NCBI RefSeq assembly: GCF_003314975.1
Contig: NZ_QNRF01000008.1
Coordinates: 62,001-126,000 of the forward strand
Direction of reading: 5' to 3'
DNA: 64,000 nt
Origin: Marinomonas aquiplantarum
Lineage (GTDB): Bacteria; Pseudomonadota; Gammaproteobacteria; Pseudomonadales; Marinomonadaceae
A program made the position numbers and the translations under genes. Shown here piece by piece: positions 10,152 through 18,692 of the stretch (positions are counted from its first letter, which is position 1; each line of letters opens with the position of its first letter). The notes beneath the pieces are model-generated. The model did no database searches. It had not been told where the DNA came from and saw only the letters and a program-made list of their open reading frames with translations.

Positions 10152-10829
10152 ATGTTGTGGGTTTTATTGGTTATTTTGGCTTTGGTATTGATCTTCGGCC
10201 CCAATATTTGGGTCAAATATACCTTGAAGCGTTACGCGCAAGAGCGCAGTGATATTCCAGGTACTGGCGGGCAGTTGGCTGAGCATCTAGTGAAACGCTT
10301 TGAGTTGGAAAAGGTATCCGTAGAAACCACACAAGAGGGTCGTGATCATTTTGACTTTAAAGAGCATGCGGTTCGTCTTAGCCCAAGTGTGCTCAATGGA
10401 CGTTCATTGACCGCCGTCGCAGTGGCGGCTCATGAAGTAGGGCATGCGATTGCCCATGAAAAGAAACAGCCTATCTCTCATCTTAGTTCTCGCTATCTTC
10501 CGCTGGCGCATGGTTTGAATCGAATTGCTGGTGCGTTGCTACTGGGCTGGCCAGTGATTTCCGTTTTGCTGCATTTACCTTATGCCGTGCCTTTGCATGC
10601 CGCTGTGGTTGGTTTATCTGGCTTATTGGCGGTATTTGTCCATTTGGCTATGTTGCCAGAAGAATGGGACGCCAGTTTCAAAAAAGCCTTGCCCATCTTA
10701 GCGGAAGGAAGTTATGTGCAGGCTGAGGACTTACCCAAGGTAAAACGCATTCTCACCGCTTGCGCCATGACTTACGTGGCGGCCGCTTTAATGCGCATAC
10801 TCTTTGTGTGGCGTTGGTTTCGGCGTTAA
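10152..10829 (+). CDS. YugP-type zinc-dependent membrane metallopeptidase
   Basis: About 225 residues. A transmembrane start (MLWVLLVILALVLIFGPNIW) is followed by a soluble zinc-protease segment with AAHEVGHAIAHE (HExxH family) and further membrane helices in the C-terminal half. This matches the neutral zinc metallopeptidase_2 (YugP) family at its usual length. I chose the ATG at 10152 because it begins exactly at the family's N-terminal helix; a GTG at 10122 would add ten residues. The physiological substrate is unknown. Confidence 0.8.
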   Translation: MLWVLLVILALVLIFGPNIWVKYTLKRYAQERSDIPGTGGQLAEHLVKRFELEKVSVETTQEGRDHFDFKEHAVRLSPSVLNGRSLTAVAVAAHEVGHAIAHEKKQPISHLSSRYLPLAHGLNRIAGALLLGWPVISVLLHLPYAVPLHAAVVGLSGLLAVFVHLAMLPEEWDASFKKALPILAEGSYVQAEDLPKVKRILTACAMTYVAAALMRILFVWRWFRR

Positions 10830-11034
10830 TACCGAGTTGATGGTGAGAAGCTGGAATATAGCAACTAGACGAACTCAGTTAGATTCATAACGTTGATACC
10901 TATAAGCGTCATTAATTTGATGCTTTTCCCGTTTTGTCACAAAAAACTCATGAATTCATCATCTTTTCGTTTTATGATCAAAAAGCTGACTATTTGGTAA
11001 GTATTGATTCTTTAAATTATGATGGAGTATTAAC

Positions 11035-12969
11035 ATGGCGTTTGACTTATCTAAGAAGGCAGCTTTTTTAGCTTCCTCTCTGGCCTTTGCTTCCTTGGCG
11101 CAGGCTTCTACGATCGATTTGCGTGTAATGGAAACCACGGATATTCACATGAATTTGGTGGATTACGATTACTATGGCGACAAGCAAAGTGATGCGGTAG
11201 GTTTATCCCGTGTGGCTACTCTCATTAAAGCGGCGCGCGCTGAAGTAACCAACTCTGTACTGGTCGACAATGGTGACTTGTTGCAAGGTACGCCATTGGG
11301 TGATTACGTTGCTAAAGGTCGTGTGCTACGTTTTGGTGAAACTCACCCAGCGTTTAAAGCCATGAACCTGCTAGATTACGATGTGGGTAACATAGGTAAC
11401 CATGAGTTCAACTACGGCTTAGATTTCTTGATGAAAAGCTTGAGTGGCGCCAACTTCCCATACATCAGTGCCAATGTTTACGTTGATGACGGTGATAATG
11501 ATGCCAGCAATGATCAACCTTACTTCCAGCCTTATTTGATCAAGCAAAAAACCTTCGTTGATTCGGATGGTAAATCACAAACAGTCAATATCGGTTACAT
11601 AGGGTTTGTGCCGCCACAGATCATGACGTGGGACAAAGACAATCTCACCAATAAAGTCATCGCCAAAGACATTGTCGAAACGGCGAAAAAATACGTTCCC
11701 GAAATGAAAGCCGAAGGCGCGGATGTCATCATCGCCATTCCACACAGTGGCATGATGAATTCACCTTATATGAAGGGTGAAGAACATGCGTCTTATCATC
11801 TGGCCAAAGTGGATGGCATCGATGCGATTTTATTTGGTCATTCGCACCGCGTATTCCCAGGTGATAAAACTATTGCTCAATTCGATGGTGTTGATAACGA
11901 AAAAGGCACCGTTTACGGTAAACCTGCGACCATGCCAGGGTTTTGGGGATCGCACTTAGGTGTGGTGGATTTAACCTTAGAGCCAGCAGGTGACGGTTGG
12001 AAAGTGGCCGATGGTTCAGCCGAAGTTCGTGCCATTTCTCGTCGTGAAGGTCGTACAACCATTCCATTGGTGGAAGCCGACGTGGCTATCAATGATGCAG
12101 TAGAAACGGAGCACGAAGGAACACTGGCTTACATGCGCCGCAAAGTGGGTGAGTCCACATCCGATATCAACAGTTTCTTCGCCTTGGTACAGGATGATCC
12201 TTCAATTCAAATCGTAAACAACGCACAAGTTTGGTATGTCGAAAACATTGTACGTGGCACCTCGTATGAAGGTTTGCCTATTTTGTCTGCTGCAGCACCC
12301 TTCAAAGCAGGTGGCCGTGGCGGTCCAGAATATTACACAGACGTACCGAAAGGTGACATTGCACTGAAAAACGTCAGTGACCTGTACATCTATCCAAACG
12401 ATTTAAAAGTAGTGAAACTCACTGGAGCACAAGTGGTGGAATGGCTTGAGCGTGCGGCGGGTCAGTTCAATCAAATTGATGCCAAATCCAATACAGCGCA
12501 AGAGCTAGTCAATCAGTCTTTCCCAACTTATAACTTTGATGTCATCGACGGCATTTCATACCGTATCGATGTGACTCAACCAGCTCGCTACGACTCAGAA
12601 GGCAAGGTGGCGAATCCAAACGCACACCGCATCCAAGATGTCACCTTTCAAGGTAAACCAATGGATATGACGGCCGACTTCCTTGTGGCGACCAACAACT
12701 ACCGTGCTGGCGGTGGTGGTAGTTTCCCTAACTTGTCCGGTGACACCATTGTCATTGATGCTCCTGATAAAAACCGAGATGTTGTTGCGAACTACTTATT
12801 AAGTCAGAAAACCATAAACCCTGCAGCCGATGGTAACTGGTCTTTCGCAGATTTTGGTCAGGCAAAAGTTCTGTTCACCACAGCGTCTAAAGCCAAAGAA
12901 GCAGCAGGCAGCAACATGGTTTACCAATCTATGAATAACGATGGTTTTGCGGTTTTCGAACTGAAATAA
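11035..12969 (+). CDS. cpdB: 2',3'-cyclic-nucleotide 2'-phosphodiesterase/3'-nucleotidase
   Basis: A 644-residue periplasmic enzyme. A signal peptide ends near residue 24 (SLAQAS). The N-terminal metallophosphoesterase domain has TTDIHMNLVDYDYY, DNGDLLQG and GNIGNHEFNYG (near 117-127). The C-terminal 5'-nucleotidase domain has the substrate-binding NNYRAGGGGSFP stretch. CpdB hydrolyses 2',3'-cyclic nucleotides and 3'-nucleotides so that nucleosides and phosphate can be imported. ATGGAG-type spacing supports the start. It is monocistronic with a strong terminator. Confidence 0.92.
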   Translation: MAFDLSKKAAFLASSLAFASLAQASTIDLRVMETTDIHMNLVDYDYYGDKQSDAVGLSRVATLIKAARAEVTNSVLVDNGDLLQGTPLGDYVAKGRVLRFGETHPAFKAMNLLDYDVGNIGNHEFNYGLDFLMKSLSGANFPYISANVYVDDGDNDASNDQPYFQPYLIKQKTFVDSDGKSQTVNIGYIGFVPPQIMTWDKDNLTNKVIAKDIVETAKKYVPEMKAEGADVIIAIPHSGMMNSPYMKGEEHASYHLAKVDGIDAILFGHSHRVFPGDKTIAQFDGVDNEKGTVYGKPATMPGFWGSHLGVVDLTLEPAGDGWKVADGSAEVRAISRREGRTTIPLVEADVAINDAVETEHEGTLAYMRRKVGESTSDINSFFALVQDDPSIQIVNNAQVWYVENIVRGTSYEGLPILSAAAPFKAGGRGGPEYYTDVPKGDIALKNVSDLYIYPNDLKVVKLTGAQVVEWLERAAGQFNQIDAKSNTAQELVNQSFPTYNFDVIDGISYRIDVTQPARYDSEGKVANPNAHRIQDVTFQGKPMDMTADFLVATNNYRAGGGGSFPNLSGDTIVIDAPDKNRDVVANYLLSQKTINPAADGNWSFADFGQAKVLFTTASKAKEAAGSNMVYQSMNNDGFAVFELK

Positions 12970-13000
12970 CCTCTTTCTACTTGTTTGAAAGGCATATCAG

Positions 13001-13034
13001 AAAAGCCTGCTAATTGATTTAGCAGGCTTTTTTT
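13001..13034 (+). terminator. rho-independent terminator after cpdB
   Basis: A 13-bp stem, AAAAGCCTGCTAA (13001-13013) with TTAGCAGGCTTTT, has a 5-nt loop and runs into seven Ts. It starts 31 bp after the cpdB stop. Confidence 0.93.
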
Positions 13035-13225
13035 ATGCCTCTGTCCTATTTTTAAATAGGCTGATAAGTAGAAGATCTATTATTGGAGTAACAGTTAATA
13101 TCAAACACATACAGTATTGATTTTTTAGTGTTTGTCATATGTGTGCTTAGACTGATAAATTTATGCATATAGTCATGAGGGATTAAAAAATACTGAGAGG
13201 TTATGTTGAATACAAGGGAGCTGTT

Positions 13226-13804
13226 ATGAAAGATGAAACTTCACATGTTAAAGATATAAAAGTTGAAGAGGATAATGACGTTGTTATCCTCTCGATTTGC
13301 TATGTTAATTTAGGCGCTACTCGCTATGTATTGGCATTGCTATTTGTTTTATTCTCAGGTGTTGCGTTAGTAAACACCTTCCAAATATATCAAATGTTAA
13401 ACTTTGATGCGTTGGATTTTGGTTTGTTGCTAGGTGTCATTTCTACAATAACTCTATTCTTCATTCTTCTAAAAATGGCGCATAGGTTGTTGAGAAAAGT
13501 GGCTGATTTAACGATCAAGATTACTCCCAATGGTCTAGAGTACGATAGTGGAATACCTCCGTTATTTATCGGGTTTGGTTCAGGCTATTTTGATTTTTGG
13601 AAATCGGTTTTTTTCAAAAGACAACATATCGAATTTGATTCATCAGAAATGAAAGCCATTTATTTAGAAGAAAAGAAATCTCAACGCTGCCTTGTGATGA
13701 TGAAAAGAGGTAAAGAAATTGAAATCGCTAAATACATCACAGATCAACAAAAAAAAGATTTGTATCAACTATTAAAAAAAACAACCAATGATGTAAGAAA
13801 ATAG
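13226..13804 (+). CDS. AT-rich orphan membrane protein with possible PH-like C-terminal domain
   Basis: A 192-residue protein I do not recognise. Two transmembrane segments lie near residues 34-55 and 67-90, followed by a charged soluble domain (about 95-190) rich in beta-forming residues, ending in a Lys/Asn-rich helix. The topology of two helices then a beta-rich domain resembles bacterial PH-like membrane proteins, but I cannot confirm this. A GGGAG ribosome site precedes the ATG. AT content is visibly higher than in the flanking housekeeping genes. The next gene starts about 45 bp later on the same strand. Confidence 0.65.
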   Translation: MKDETSHVKDIKVEEDNDVVILSICYVNLGATRYVLALLFVLFSGVALVNTFQIYQMLNFDALDFGLLLGVISTITLFFILLKMAHRLLRKVADLTIKITPNGLEYDSGIPPLFIGFGSGYFDFWKSVFFKRQHIEFDSSEMKAIYLEEKKSQRCLVMMKRGKEIEIAKYITDQQKKDLYQLLKKTTNDVRK

Positions 13805-13850
13805 ATTGTTTTGTCCACGAATTTTATTTTTATCATTTATGGAGAATATT

Positions 13851-14213
13851 ATGTGGCTAGGTTATGACAAACCGCTTCCTGAGCGCCCCCCTATAACGCC
13901 TAAAAAGAAGCATATTAAAAAAAGAACGAGTTTGTTTTTTTTGTTCGTATTTTTTTTATTTTTAGGAGATAGGTTTTTTTTAAGGTGGTTTTCTACAGAA
14001 ATTTCTTACTTTTATTATGTGATTATTTTTCTGACACTAGCTACATTTGGGCCTTTGTCTATTTTTGTGACCTTGAGCTTTAGGTTTTCTGTTAATGATC
14101 CTTACTTTATGAATGTTTTCCGAAAGCTAGATGAGGGTTTTATTAGAATATATCCTTTTTTGGTTTGGCAAGAGTGTTGGGATAATAAGTTTGAGCGTGA
14201 GAAAAGGGATTAG
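13851..14213 (+). CDS. AT-rich orphan two-helix membrane protein
   Basis: About 120 residues, not recognised. A Pro/Lys-rich cytoplasmic head (KPLPERPPITPKKKHIKKRT) is followed by two phenylalanine-rich transmembrane helices (about 31-50 and 57-84) and a tail with Trp, Arg and acidic residues. I chose the ATG at 13851 because GGAG lies 6 bp upstream; earlier in-frame starts at 13806 (TTG) and 13839 would place that GGAG inside the gene. The stop touches the next start, so the three genes 13226-14402 look like one transcript. Confidence 0.55.
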   Translation: MWLGYDKPLPERPPITPKKKHIKKRTSLFFLFVFFLFLGDRFFLRWFSTEISYFYYVIIFLTLATFGPLSIFVTLSFRFSVNDPYFMNVFRKLDEGFIRIYPFLVWQECWDNKFEREKRD

Positions 14214-14402
14214 ATGATGAGCGAAAATAAATCAAACCAGTATAAAACCACTAGAATTAAAGTTAATGAAATTGGTGTGTATGGGCAATATCTAACATTA
14301 GGTCTGACACTAGGAGCCAATCGAGACTATGAGATTACGTCTACAGGTTTTGTTCAAATTTCAGCTGGTGTAGCAAATTATGGTTTCGTTAGTACATATT
14401 AA
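14214..14402 (+). CDS. short AT-rich orphan protein
   Basis: A 62-residue soluble protein, not recognised. It starts at ATGATG directly after the previous stop. The C-terminal half is Gly/Ser/Thr/Tyr-rich (GLTLGANRDYEITSTGFVQI), suggesting beta strands. It could be a remnant of a longer gene or a small partner of the two membrane proteins before it. The ribosome site is poor, so its expression may rely on coupling. Confidence 0.45.
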   Translation: MMSENKSNQYKTTRIKVNEIGVYGQYLTLGLTLGANRDYEITSTGFVQISAGVANYGFVSTY

Positions 14403-14408
14403 TAATAC

Positions 14409-14446
14409 AAAAGCCCCAAATTGCCATAAAAACAGTTTGGGGCTTT
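14409..14446. terminator. bidirectional terminator between orphan genes and betA
   Basis: AAAAGCCCCAAA at 14409-14420 pairs with TTTGGGGCTTT at 14436-14446 around a 15-nt loop. A-tracts on the left and T-tracts on the right make it usable on both strands. It sits between convergent genes ending at 14402 and 14463. Confidence 0.85.
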
Positions 14447-14462
14447 CAAGCTACTTCAACGC

Positions 14463-16130
14463 TTAACGCTGTTTGGTCTCGTATTCAGGGTGAATCCAAA
14501 CCGGCGCATCCAAGCTTGGTAGTGGTGCTTTGCCAAGGATGATGTCCGCGGCTTTTTCCGCCACCATGATGGTTGGAGCGTTCAAGTTACCATTGGTGAT
14601 GGTTGGGAAAATAGACGAATCTACCACGCGTAAACTCTCCACACCACGCACTCGACACGCTTCATCCAGTACCGCCATCGGGTCATTGTCCGCGCCCATT
14701 TTACAGGTACAAGATGGATGGTAAGCACTTTCAACGTTCTCTTTTACCCACTGATCAATTTCTTCATCGCTTTGTACGTTCAAACCTGGCTGAATCTCTT
14801 CGCCACGGAATTCGTTCATTGCCGATTGTTGAAGAATCTCACGACTTAGGCGAATGGTGTCACGCCAATCTTGTTTATCTTGCTCTGTGGAAATGTAGTT
14901 GAACAAAATACGTGGCTTGGCTGTTGGGTCAGCCGACTCAATCCATAATTTACCACGGCTCTCTGGTTTATTCGGGCCAACGTGGACTTGATAGCCGTGA
15001 CCGTCAAAGGCGGTACGACCATCGTAGCGCATTGCCGCCGGTAAGAAGTGGTATTGGATATTCGGCGATTTCAAACCCGCGCGAGAACGGATAAAGCCAC
15101 AAGATTCAAAGTGGTTGGTCGCCCCTAAGCCGTCTTTGAATAAGATCCAACGAGTACCGATCAAGCCTTTGCTGATCAAATCCAGTTTACCGTTTAGGGT
15201 AACGGGCTGATTACAGCGATATTGGAAGTAGACTTCCAAGTGATCTTGCAAGTTTTCTCCAACGCCGGGGAGTTCTTGAACCACAGGAACACCAGCTTTC
15301 TCAAGTACGTCTTTAGGGCCCACGCCAGACAATTGCAACAATTGCGGGGAACCAACAGAACCTGCGGACAGGATGACTTCGTTGTTGGCTTTGACTTGAC
15401 TGACCGAGCCATTCTTACTGAATTCGATGCCAACAGCACGTTTGCCTTCAAACAAGACCTTGTGGCTTAGAACACCCGTTTTCAGTGTGAGATTTGGACG
15501 TTTGAGAGCACGACGCAAGTACACATTGGAGGTGGAAGCGCGAACACCGTTTTTCACCGTCATGTGCATTGGGCCAAAGCCTTCCTGACGGAAGCCATTG
15601 TAATCGTCGGTTTTACCGTATCCCGCTTGGTCACCTGCTTCAATGAAGGCTTGGTAAAGCGGGTTATAGCTCATGTCGTTGCCATTGTTGGTGGCTAACG
15701 GGCCTTCGCCACCACGGTATAAATCGGCACCGCCTTTCCAGGACTCGGCTTTTTTGAAGTAAGGCAGGCAAGACTGGTAGTTCCAGTTTTTTGCGCCATT
15801 TTCTTCCCACTCATCAAAGTCGCATGCGTGGCCGCGAACGTACACCATGCCATTGATGGAAGAGGAGCCGCCTAACACTTTACCGCGAGGGCAGTGCATT
15901 TCACGGCCGTCTAAGCCTGGCTCTTTTTCCGTATGAAATTGCCAAGCGTATTTCTCAGTATTCATCGGATACGACAAAGCCGTGGGCATCTGGATAAAGA
16001 TGCTTTTATCTGAACCGCCCATTTCAAGCAGCAAGACCTTGTGTTCACCGCTTTCCGTTAAGCGGTCTGCCAGTACGCAGCCTGCGGAGCCTGCGCCGAC
16101 AATAACGTAATCGTAAGTTTCGTTTGCCAT
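14463..16130 (-). CDS. betA: choline dehydrogenase
   Basis: A 555-residue GMC flavoprotein oxidoreductase. The FAD-binding motif [14 protein letters not shown] lies at residues 11-24, with the GMC signature [20 protein letters not shown] near residue 79 and the C-terminal [10 protein letters not shown] active-site region with the conserved His. BetA oxidises choline to betaine aldehyde at the membrane. It lies 26 bp downstream of betB on the same strand. The two enzymes give glycine betaine, an osmoprotectant in marine bacteria. No betI or choline transporter gene is present in this locus. Confidence 0.93.
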   Translation of the reverse strand: MANETYDYVIVGAGSAGCVLADRLTESGEHKVLLLEMGGSDKSIFIQMPTALSYPMNTEKYAWQFHTEKEPGLDGREMHCPRGKVLGGSSSINGMVYVRGHACDFDEWEENGAKNWNYQSCLPYFKKAESWKGGADLYRGGEGPLATNNGNDMSYNPLYQAFIEAGDQAGYGKTDDYNGFRQEGFGPMHMTVKNGVRASTSNVYLRRALKRPNLTLKTGVLSHKVLFEGKRAVGIEFSKNGSVSQVKANNEVILSAGSVGSPQLLQLSGVGPKDVLEKAGVPVVQELPGVGENLQDHLEVYFQYRCNQPVTLNGKLDLISKGLIGTRWILFKDGLGATNHFESCGFIRSRAGLKSPNIQYHFLPAAMRYDGRTAFDGHGYQVHVGPNKPESRGKLWIESADPTAKPRILFNYISTEQDKQDWRDTIRLSREILQQSAMNEFRGEEIQPGLNVQSDEEIDQWVKENVESAYHPSCTCKMGADNDPMAVLDEACRVRGVESLRVVDSSIFPTITNGNLNAPTIMVAEKAADIILGKAPLPSLDAPVWIHPEYETKQR

Positions 16131-16156
16131 TCTTTCTCTCGCTTACTCAGTCTTGC

Positions 16157-17614
16157 TTAATAAGGGTTTTCAATGTCGTTAAGGTCGACAAAGATGCTCT
16201 TGTTTTGCGTGTAGTGATAAAGCGTGTCGATGCCATTTTCACGACCAATACCGGACTCTTTGTAACCACCGACTGGCATTTCCGCCGGCGATGCGCCCCA
16301 CGCGTTAATCCAGCAAATACCCGCTTGCAACTGATTGATCACGCGATGTGCACGAGCGAAGTCTTTGGTGAAGACACCGGCCGCTAAGCCCATTTTTGTG
16401 TCGTTAGCGCGCGCAATGGCTTCGTCTTCGTCTTTAAAGCTCAATACGGACATCACAGGACCAAAGATCTCATCTTTTACTTGTGGCATGTCATCGGTAC
16501 AGTCAGTGAAGACAGTTGGTGCCACAAACGCGCCTTTGTCTAAACCGTTTTCTGTGACTTGGTAACCGCCACATAGCAAGGTCGCGCCAGCGTCTTTTGC
16601 CGCTTGGATGTAACCCAAAACCTTCTGCATGTGATTTTTCGAGATCAAAGCGCCGACTTGCGTTGCCATGTCCATTGGGTCACCAATAATCATGGCTTCA
16701 GTGCGTTCTTTGAGTTCTTTATTGAAAGCCTCAAGAATGTCTTCATGGACAAACACACGTGTACCGTTCGTACAAACCTCACCTTGAGTATAGAAGTTGG
16801 CTAACATAGCAGCAGAAACCGCTTGATCGATTGGCATGTCAGGGAAGATGATCATAGGCGATTTGCCGCCTAGTTCCATGGTCACTTCTTTCAGTGTTTG
16901 AGCGGATGCCGTCATCACTTTTTTGCCCGTACCCACTTCACCAGTGAACGACACTTTGTCGATTTCAGGGTGGCTTGTAATCATTTGACCGGTACGACCG
17001 TCACCTTGAACGACATTGAAAACACCGTCTGGCAAGCCTGCTTCGGTAAAGATCTCTGCCAGTTTTAGCGCCGTTAATGGCGTTTCTTCAGAGGGTTTGA
17101 AGATCATCGCATTGCCAGCTGCTAGCGCTGGGCCTGATTTCCACATGGCGATTTGAATAGGGTAGTTCCACGCGCCAATACCAGCACAAATACCCAGTGG
17201 CTCACGGCGAGTGTAGAAGAAATTCCCATTGCCCAAATCTTGGTATTCGCCTTGAATTTTATCGGTTAGGCCCGCGTAATATTCGATGACATCAGCACCG
17301 GTTTCGATGTCGACGCAGATGGCTTCTTGTAGCGGCTTACCTGTGTCTAATACTTCCAGTTTAGCCAACTCTTCATTACGTTCACGCAGAAGCTCGGCGG
17401 CTTTCTTAAGAATACGGCCACGTTCTACTGGGCTCATTGCTGCCCAGACTTTTTGACCTTGTTTGGCAGATTCAACCGCAGCATCGAGCTCAGCTTGCCC
17501 TGCATGTTCAACCGTCGCGATGACTTCCCCAGTGGCTGGGTTGATGGTTTCGAAATGTTCACCGCTGATGGATGCATGGTAGCGGCCATGAATGTATTGC
17601 TGCTTGTGTGCCAT
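16157..17614 (-). CDS. betB: betaine aldehyde dehydrogenase
   Basis: A 485-residue NAD(P)-dependent aldehyde dehydrogenase. The catalytic Glu is in [11 protein letters not shown] (near 247) and the nucleophile Cys in [12 protein letters not shown] (near 280). Cofactor segments [20 protein letters not shown] and [11 protein letters not shown] are present. It converts betaine aldehyde to glycine betaine. It is the first gene of the betB-betA operon. A perfect palindrome lies 58 bp before the ATG and is the likely regulatory site. Confidence 0.93.
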   Translation of the reverse strand: MAHKQQYIHGRYHASISGEHFETINPATGEVIATVEHAGQAELDAAVESAKQGQKVWAAMSPVERGRILKKAAELLRERNEELAKLEVLDTGKPLQEAICVDIETGADVIEYYAGLTDKIQGEYQDLGNGNFFYTRREPLGICAGIGAWNYPIQIAMWKSGPALAAGNAMIFKPSEETPLTALKLAEIFTEAGLPDGVFNVVQGDGRTGQMITSHPEIDKVSFTGEVGTGKKVMTASAQTLKEVTMELGGKSPMIIFPDMPIDQAVSAAMLANFYTQGEVCTNGTRVFVHEDILEAFNKELKERTEAMIIGDPMDMATQVGALISKNHMQKVLGYIQAAKDAGATLLCGGYQVTENGLDKGAFVAPTVFTDCTDDMPQVKDEIFGPVMSVLSFKDEDEAIARANDTKMGLAAGVFTKDFARAHRVINQLQAGICWINAWGASPAEMPVGGYKESGIGRENGIDTLYHYTQNKSIFVDLNDIENPY

Positions 17615-17672
17615 GTTGTTTGCCTCTCTTGATTGGGTTCAATGCCTTGTACTCGTGGTATCAAGGTATTAA

Positions 17673-17702
17673 TTTTTTATTAAATGCGCGTTTAATAAAA
17701 AA
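17673..17702. promoter_or_regulatory. perfect 12-bp-arm palindrome upstream of betB, BetI-like operator
   Basis: TTTTTTATTAAA (17673-17684) and TTTAATAAAAAA (17691-17702) are exact reverse complements around TGCGCG. The inner halves TTATTAAA/TTTAATAA resemble known BetI operators, in which TTATTGAA and TTCAATAA flank a shorter centre. TetR-family BetI represses bet genes until choline is present, so this is a probable operator. The centre is wider than in known BetI sites, so another TetR-type protein is possible. Confidence 0.6.
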
Positions 17703-17856
17703 CATTGTAACATTTTTGCTCACTAATATCAGCCCGCTGACTGAGAGCGACGTAAAGAGTTCGTTGTGCGTCGTTTCAAATACGCTGTAACAGTGTAGTG
17801 GGTTTTTATGACAAGGTCGGGAAAGGTTGGTTTATTCAGGGCAAGAAAATACGGCC

Positions 17857-17881
17857 CCTCAATTCCGCTGGAATCTTGAGG
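17857..17881 (-). terminator. possible terminator after the CBM48 gene
   Basis: On the minus strand CCTCAAGATTCC and GGAATTGAGG form a stem with a 3-nt loop and a small mismatch, followed shortly by TATTTTCTT. It lies about 35 bp after the stop at 17916. The T-tract is interrupted, so this is tentative. Confidence 0.4.
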
Positions 17882-17915
17882 CACCGTCATAGGTTGGTAG
17901 GTGAAATAAGCAATG

Positions 17916-18221
17916 CTAGAGGTTTAATACACCGTTGTTGTCATGGCTAACAGGGCTCGGTACATAAGCGTCTGCCATATCGTCGTTGAGCCAATGAACA
18001 TTGTCTGCCACGTAACGGAATTGGTAAGTGTGATCCACTTCCAAATTTAATGTTGATGCGTACAAACCGGTTTTTTGCTTTTTCAGCGGATTGGCCTCTG
18101 CGTCCCAGTTATTAAAATCACCCACAACCGATACTTTACTGGCATCACCGATGGCGTCTGCAGGCAAGGAAAATTTAACTTTGCATTTTGGCTTCGTTTT
18201 TAGGTAGGTTTTCTCAATCAT
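17916..18221 (-). CDS. stand-alone CBM48 (isoamylase early-set) domain protein
   Basis: About 101 residues, nearly all a single CBM48/AMPK glycogen-binding-type fold. KCKVKFSLPADAIGDASKVS leads to the family hallmark VVGDFNNWD and a later YQFRYVADN strand. Such small proteins are thought to bind alpha-glucans or serve as regulatory modules. I chose the ATG at 18221 because GGAG lies 6 bp upstream; the open frame extends to 18461 but that stretch does not look like the family. No catalytic domain is attached. Confidence 0.7.
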   Translation of the reverse strand: MIEKTYLKTKPKCKVKFSLPADAIGDASKVSVVGDFNNWDAEANPLKKQKTGLYASTLNLEVDHTYQFRYVADNVHWLNDDMADAYVPSPVSHDNNGVLNL

Positions 18222-18524
18222 TTCCAGCTCCATATGATTTAACAAGAGAGACAATAACAAGGCTACTGCAAAAGCCTGAGAGGGTAATATTATATAAAGC
18301 AAGGCTTGCGCCAGCTTTGGTAACTCATTAACGCTATTGGGAAAGCCTGTGAGGTTAGAACTCAACAGAAGGCGTTTTAAGCTCGCTTTTCGGCAAATCG
18401 TTGCAAAAATGCCCTGTTGTAGGGCTTCACTCACCTTTACTATTATAGGACGTAAATTCACATTTACGCGGGAATATCTGAACTACACTCAAGTGGCACT
18501 CACAAAAAATAGAAGAGGTGTTTT
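18222..18524. other. divergent promoter region between CBM48 and small His-rich protein genes
   Basis: This 303-bp stretch is open in the minus frame of the CBM48 gene but has no family similarity there. It probably carries both divergent promoters. I see no clear operator or RNA structure. Confidence 0.45.
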
Positions 18525-18665
18525 ATGGATATTCAAATGGTTGTCCTCATCGTATTAAGTCTATTGCTGGTGGCCAAAATCATCTATCTCGTGGCGACGA
18601 GAAAAACAGATGAAGAGCAAGATCACCCTACTCATCATCGCCATCACCACGATCACCATCAATAG
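18525..18665 (+). CDS. 46-residue membrane peptide with His-rich tail
   Basis: A short gene starting ATGGATATTCAAATG, preceded by AGAGG at 18514-18518 with good spacing. The product has one N-terminal transmembrane helix (about residues 5-24), a charged linker (RKTDEEQD) and a tail with eight His among the last 13 residues (HPTHHRHHHDHHQ). The tail could bind Zn, Ni, Cu or Co. It is divergent from the CBM48 gene and convergent with the acyltransferase gene. No family is recognised. Confidence 0.55.
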   Translation: MDIQMVVLIVLSLLLVAKIIYLVATRKTDEEQDHPTHHRHHHDHHQ

Positions 18666-18692
18666 TAACGTGTCACATTAAAATGTGTCTTG

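Larger units (their letters stand above)
17615..17915. other. betB to CBM48 intergenic region
   Basis: This 301-bp stretch holds the betB promoter side with the palindrome at 17673-17702 and, near the CBM48 gene end, a hairpin at 17857-17881. I see no convincing gene in it. Confidence 0.6.

Noticed and set aside
13081..13180. Inverted repeats (CAAACAC/GTGTTTG and ACACATA/TATGTGT) as an RNA element
   Set aside because: The two pairings compete and are short, with no conserved context.
18222..18461. N-terminal extension of the CBM48 protein
   Set aside because: The extra 80 residues do not resemble the family, and a GGAG-supported ATG at 18221 starts at the domain.
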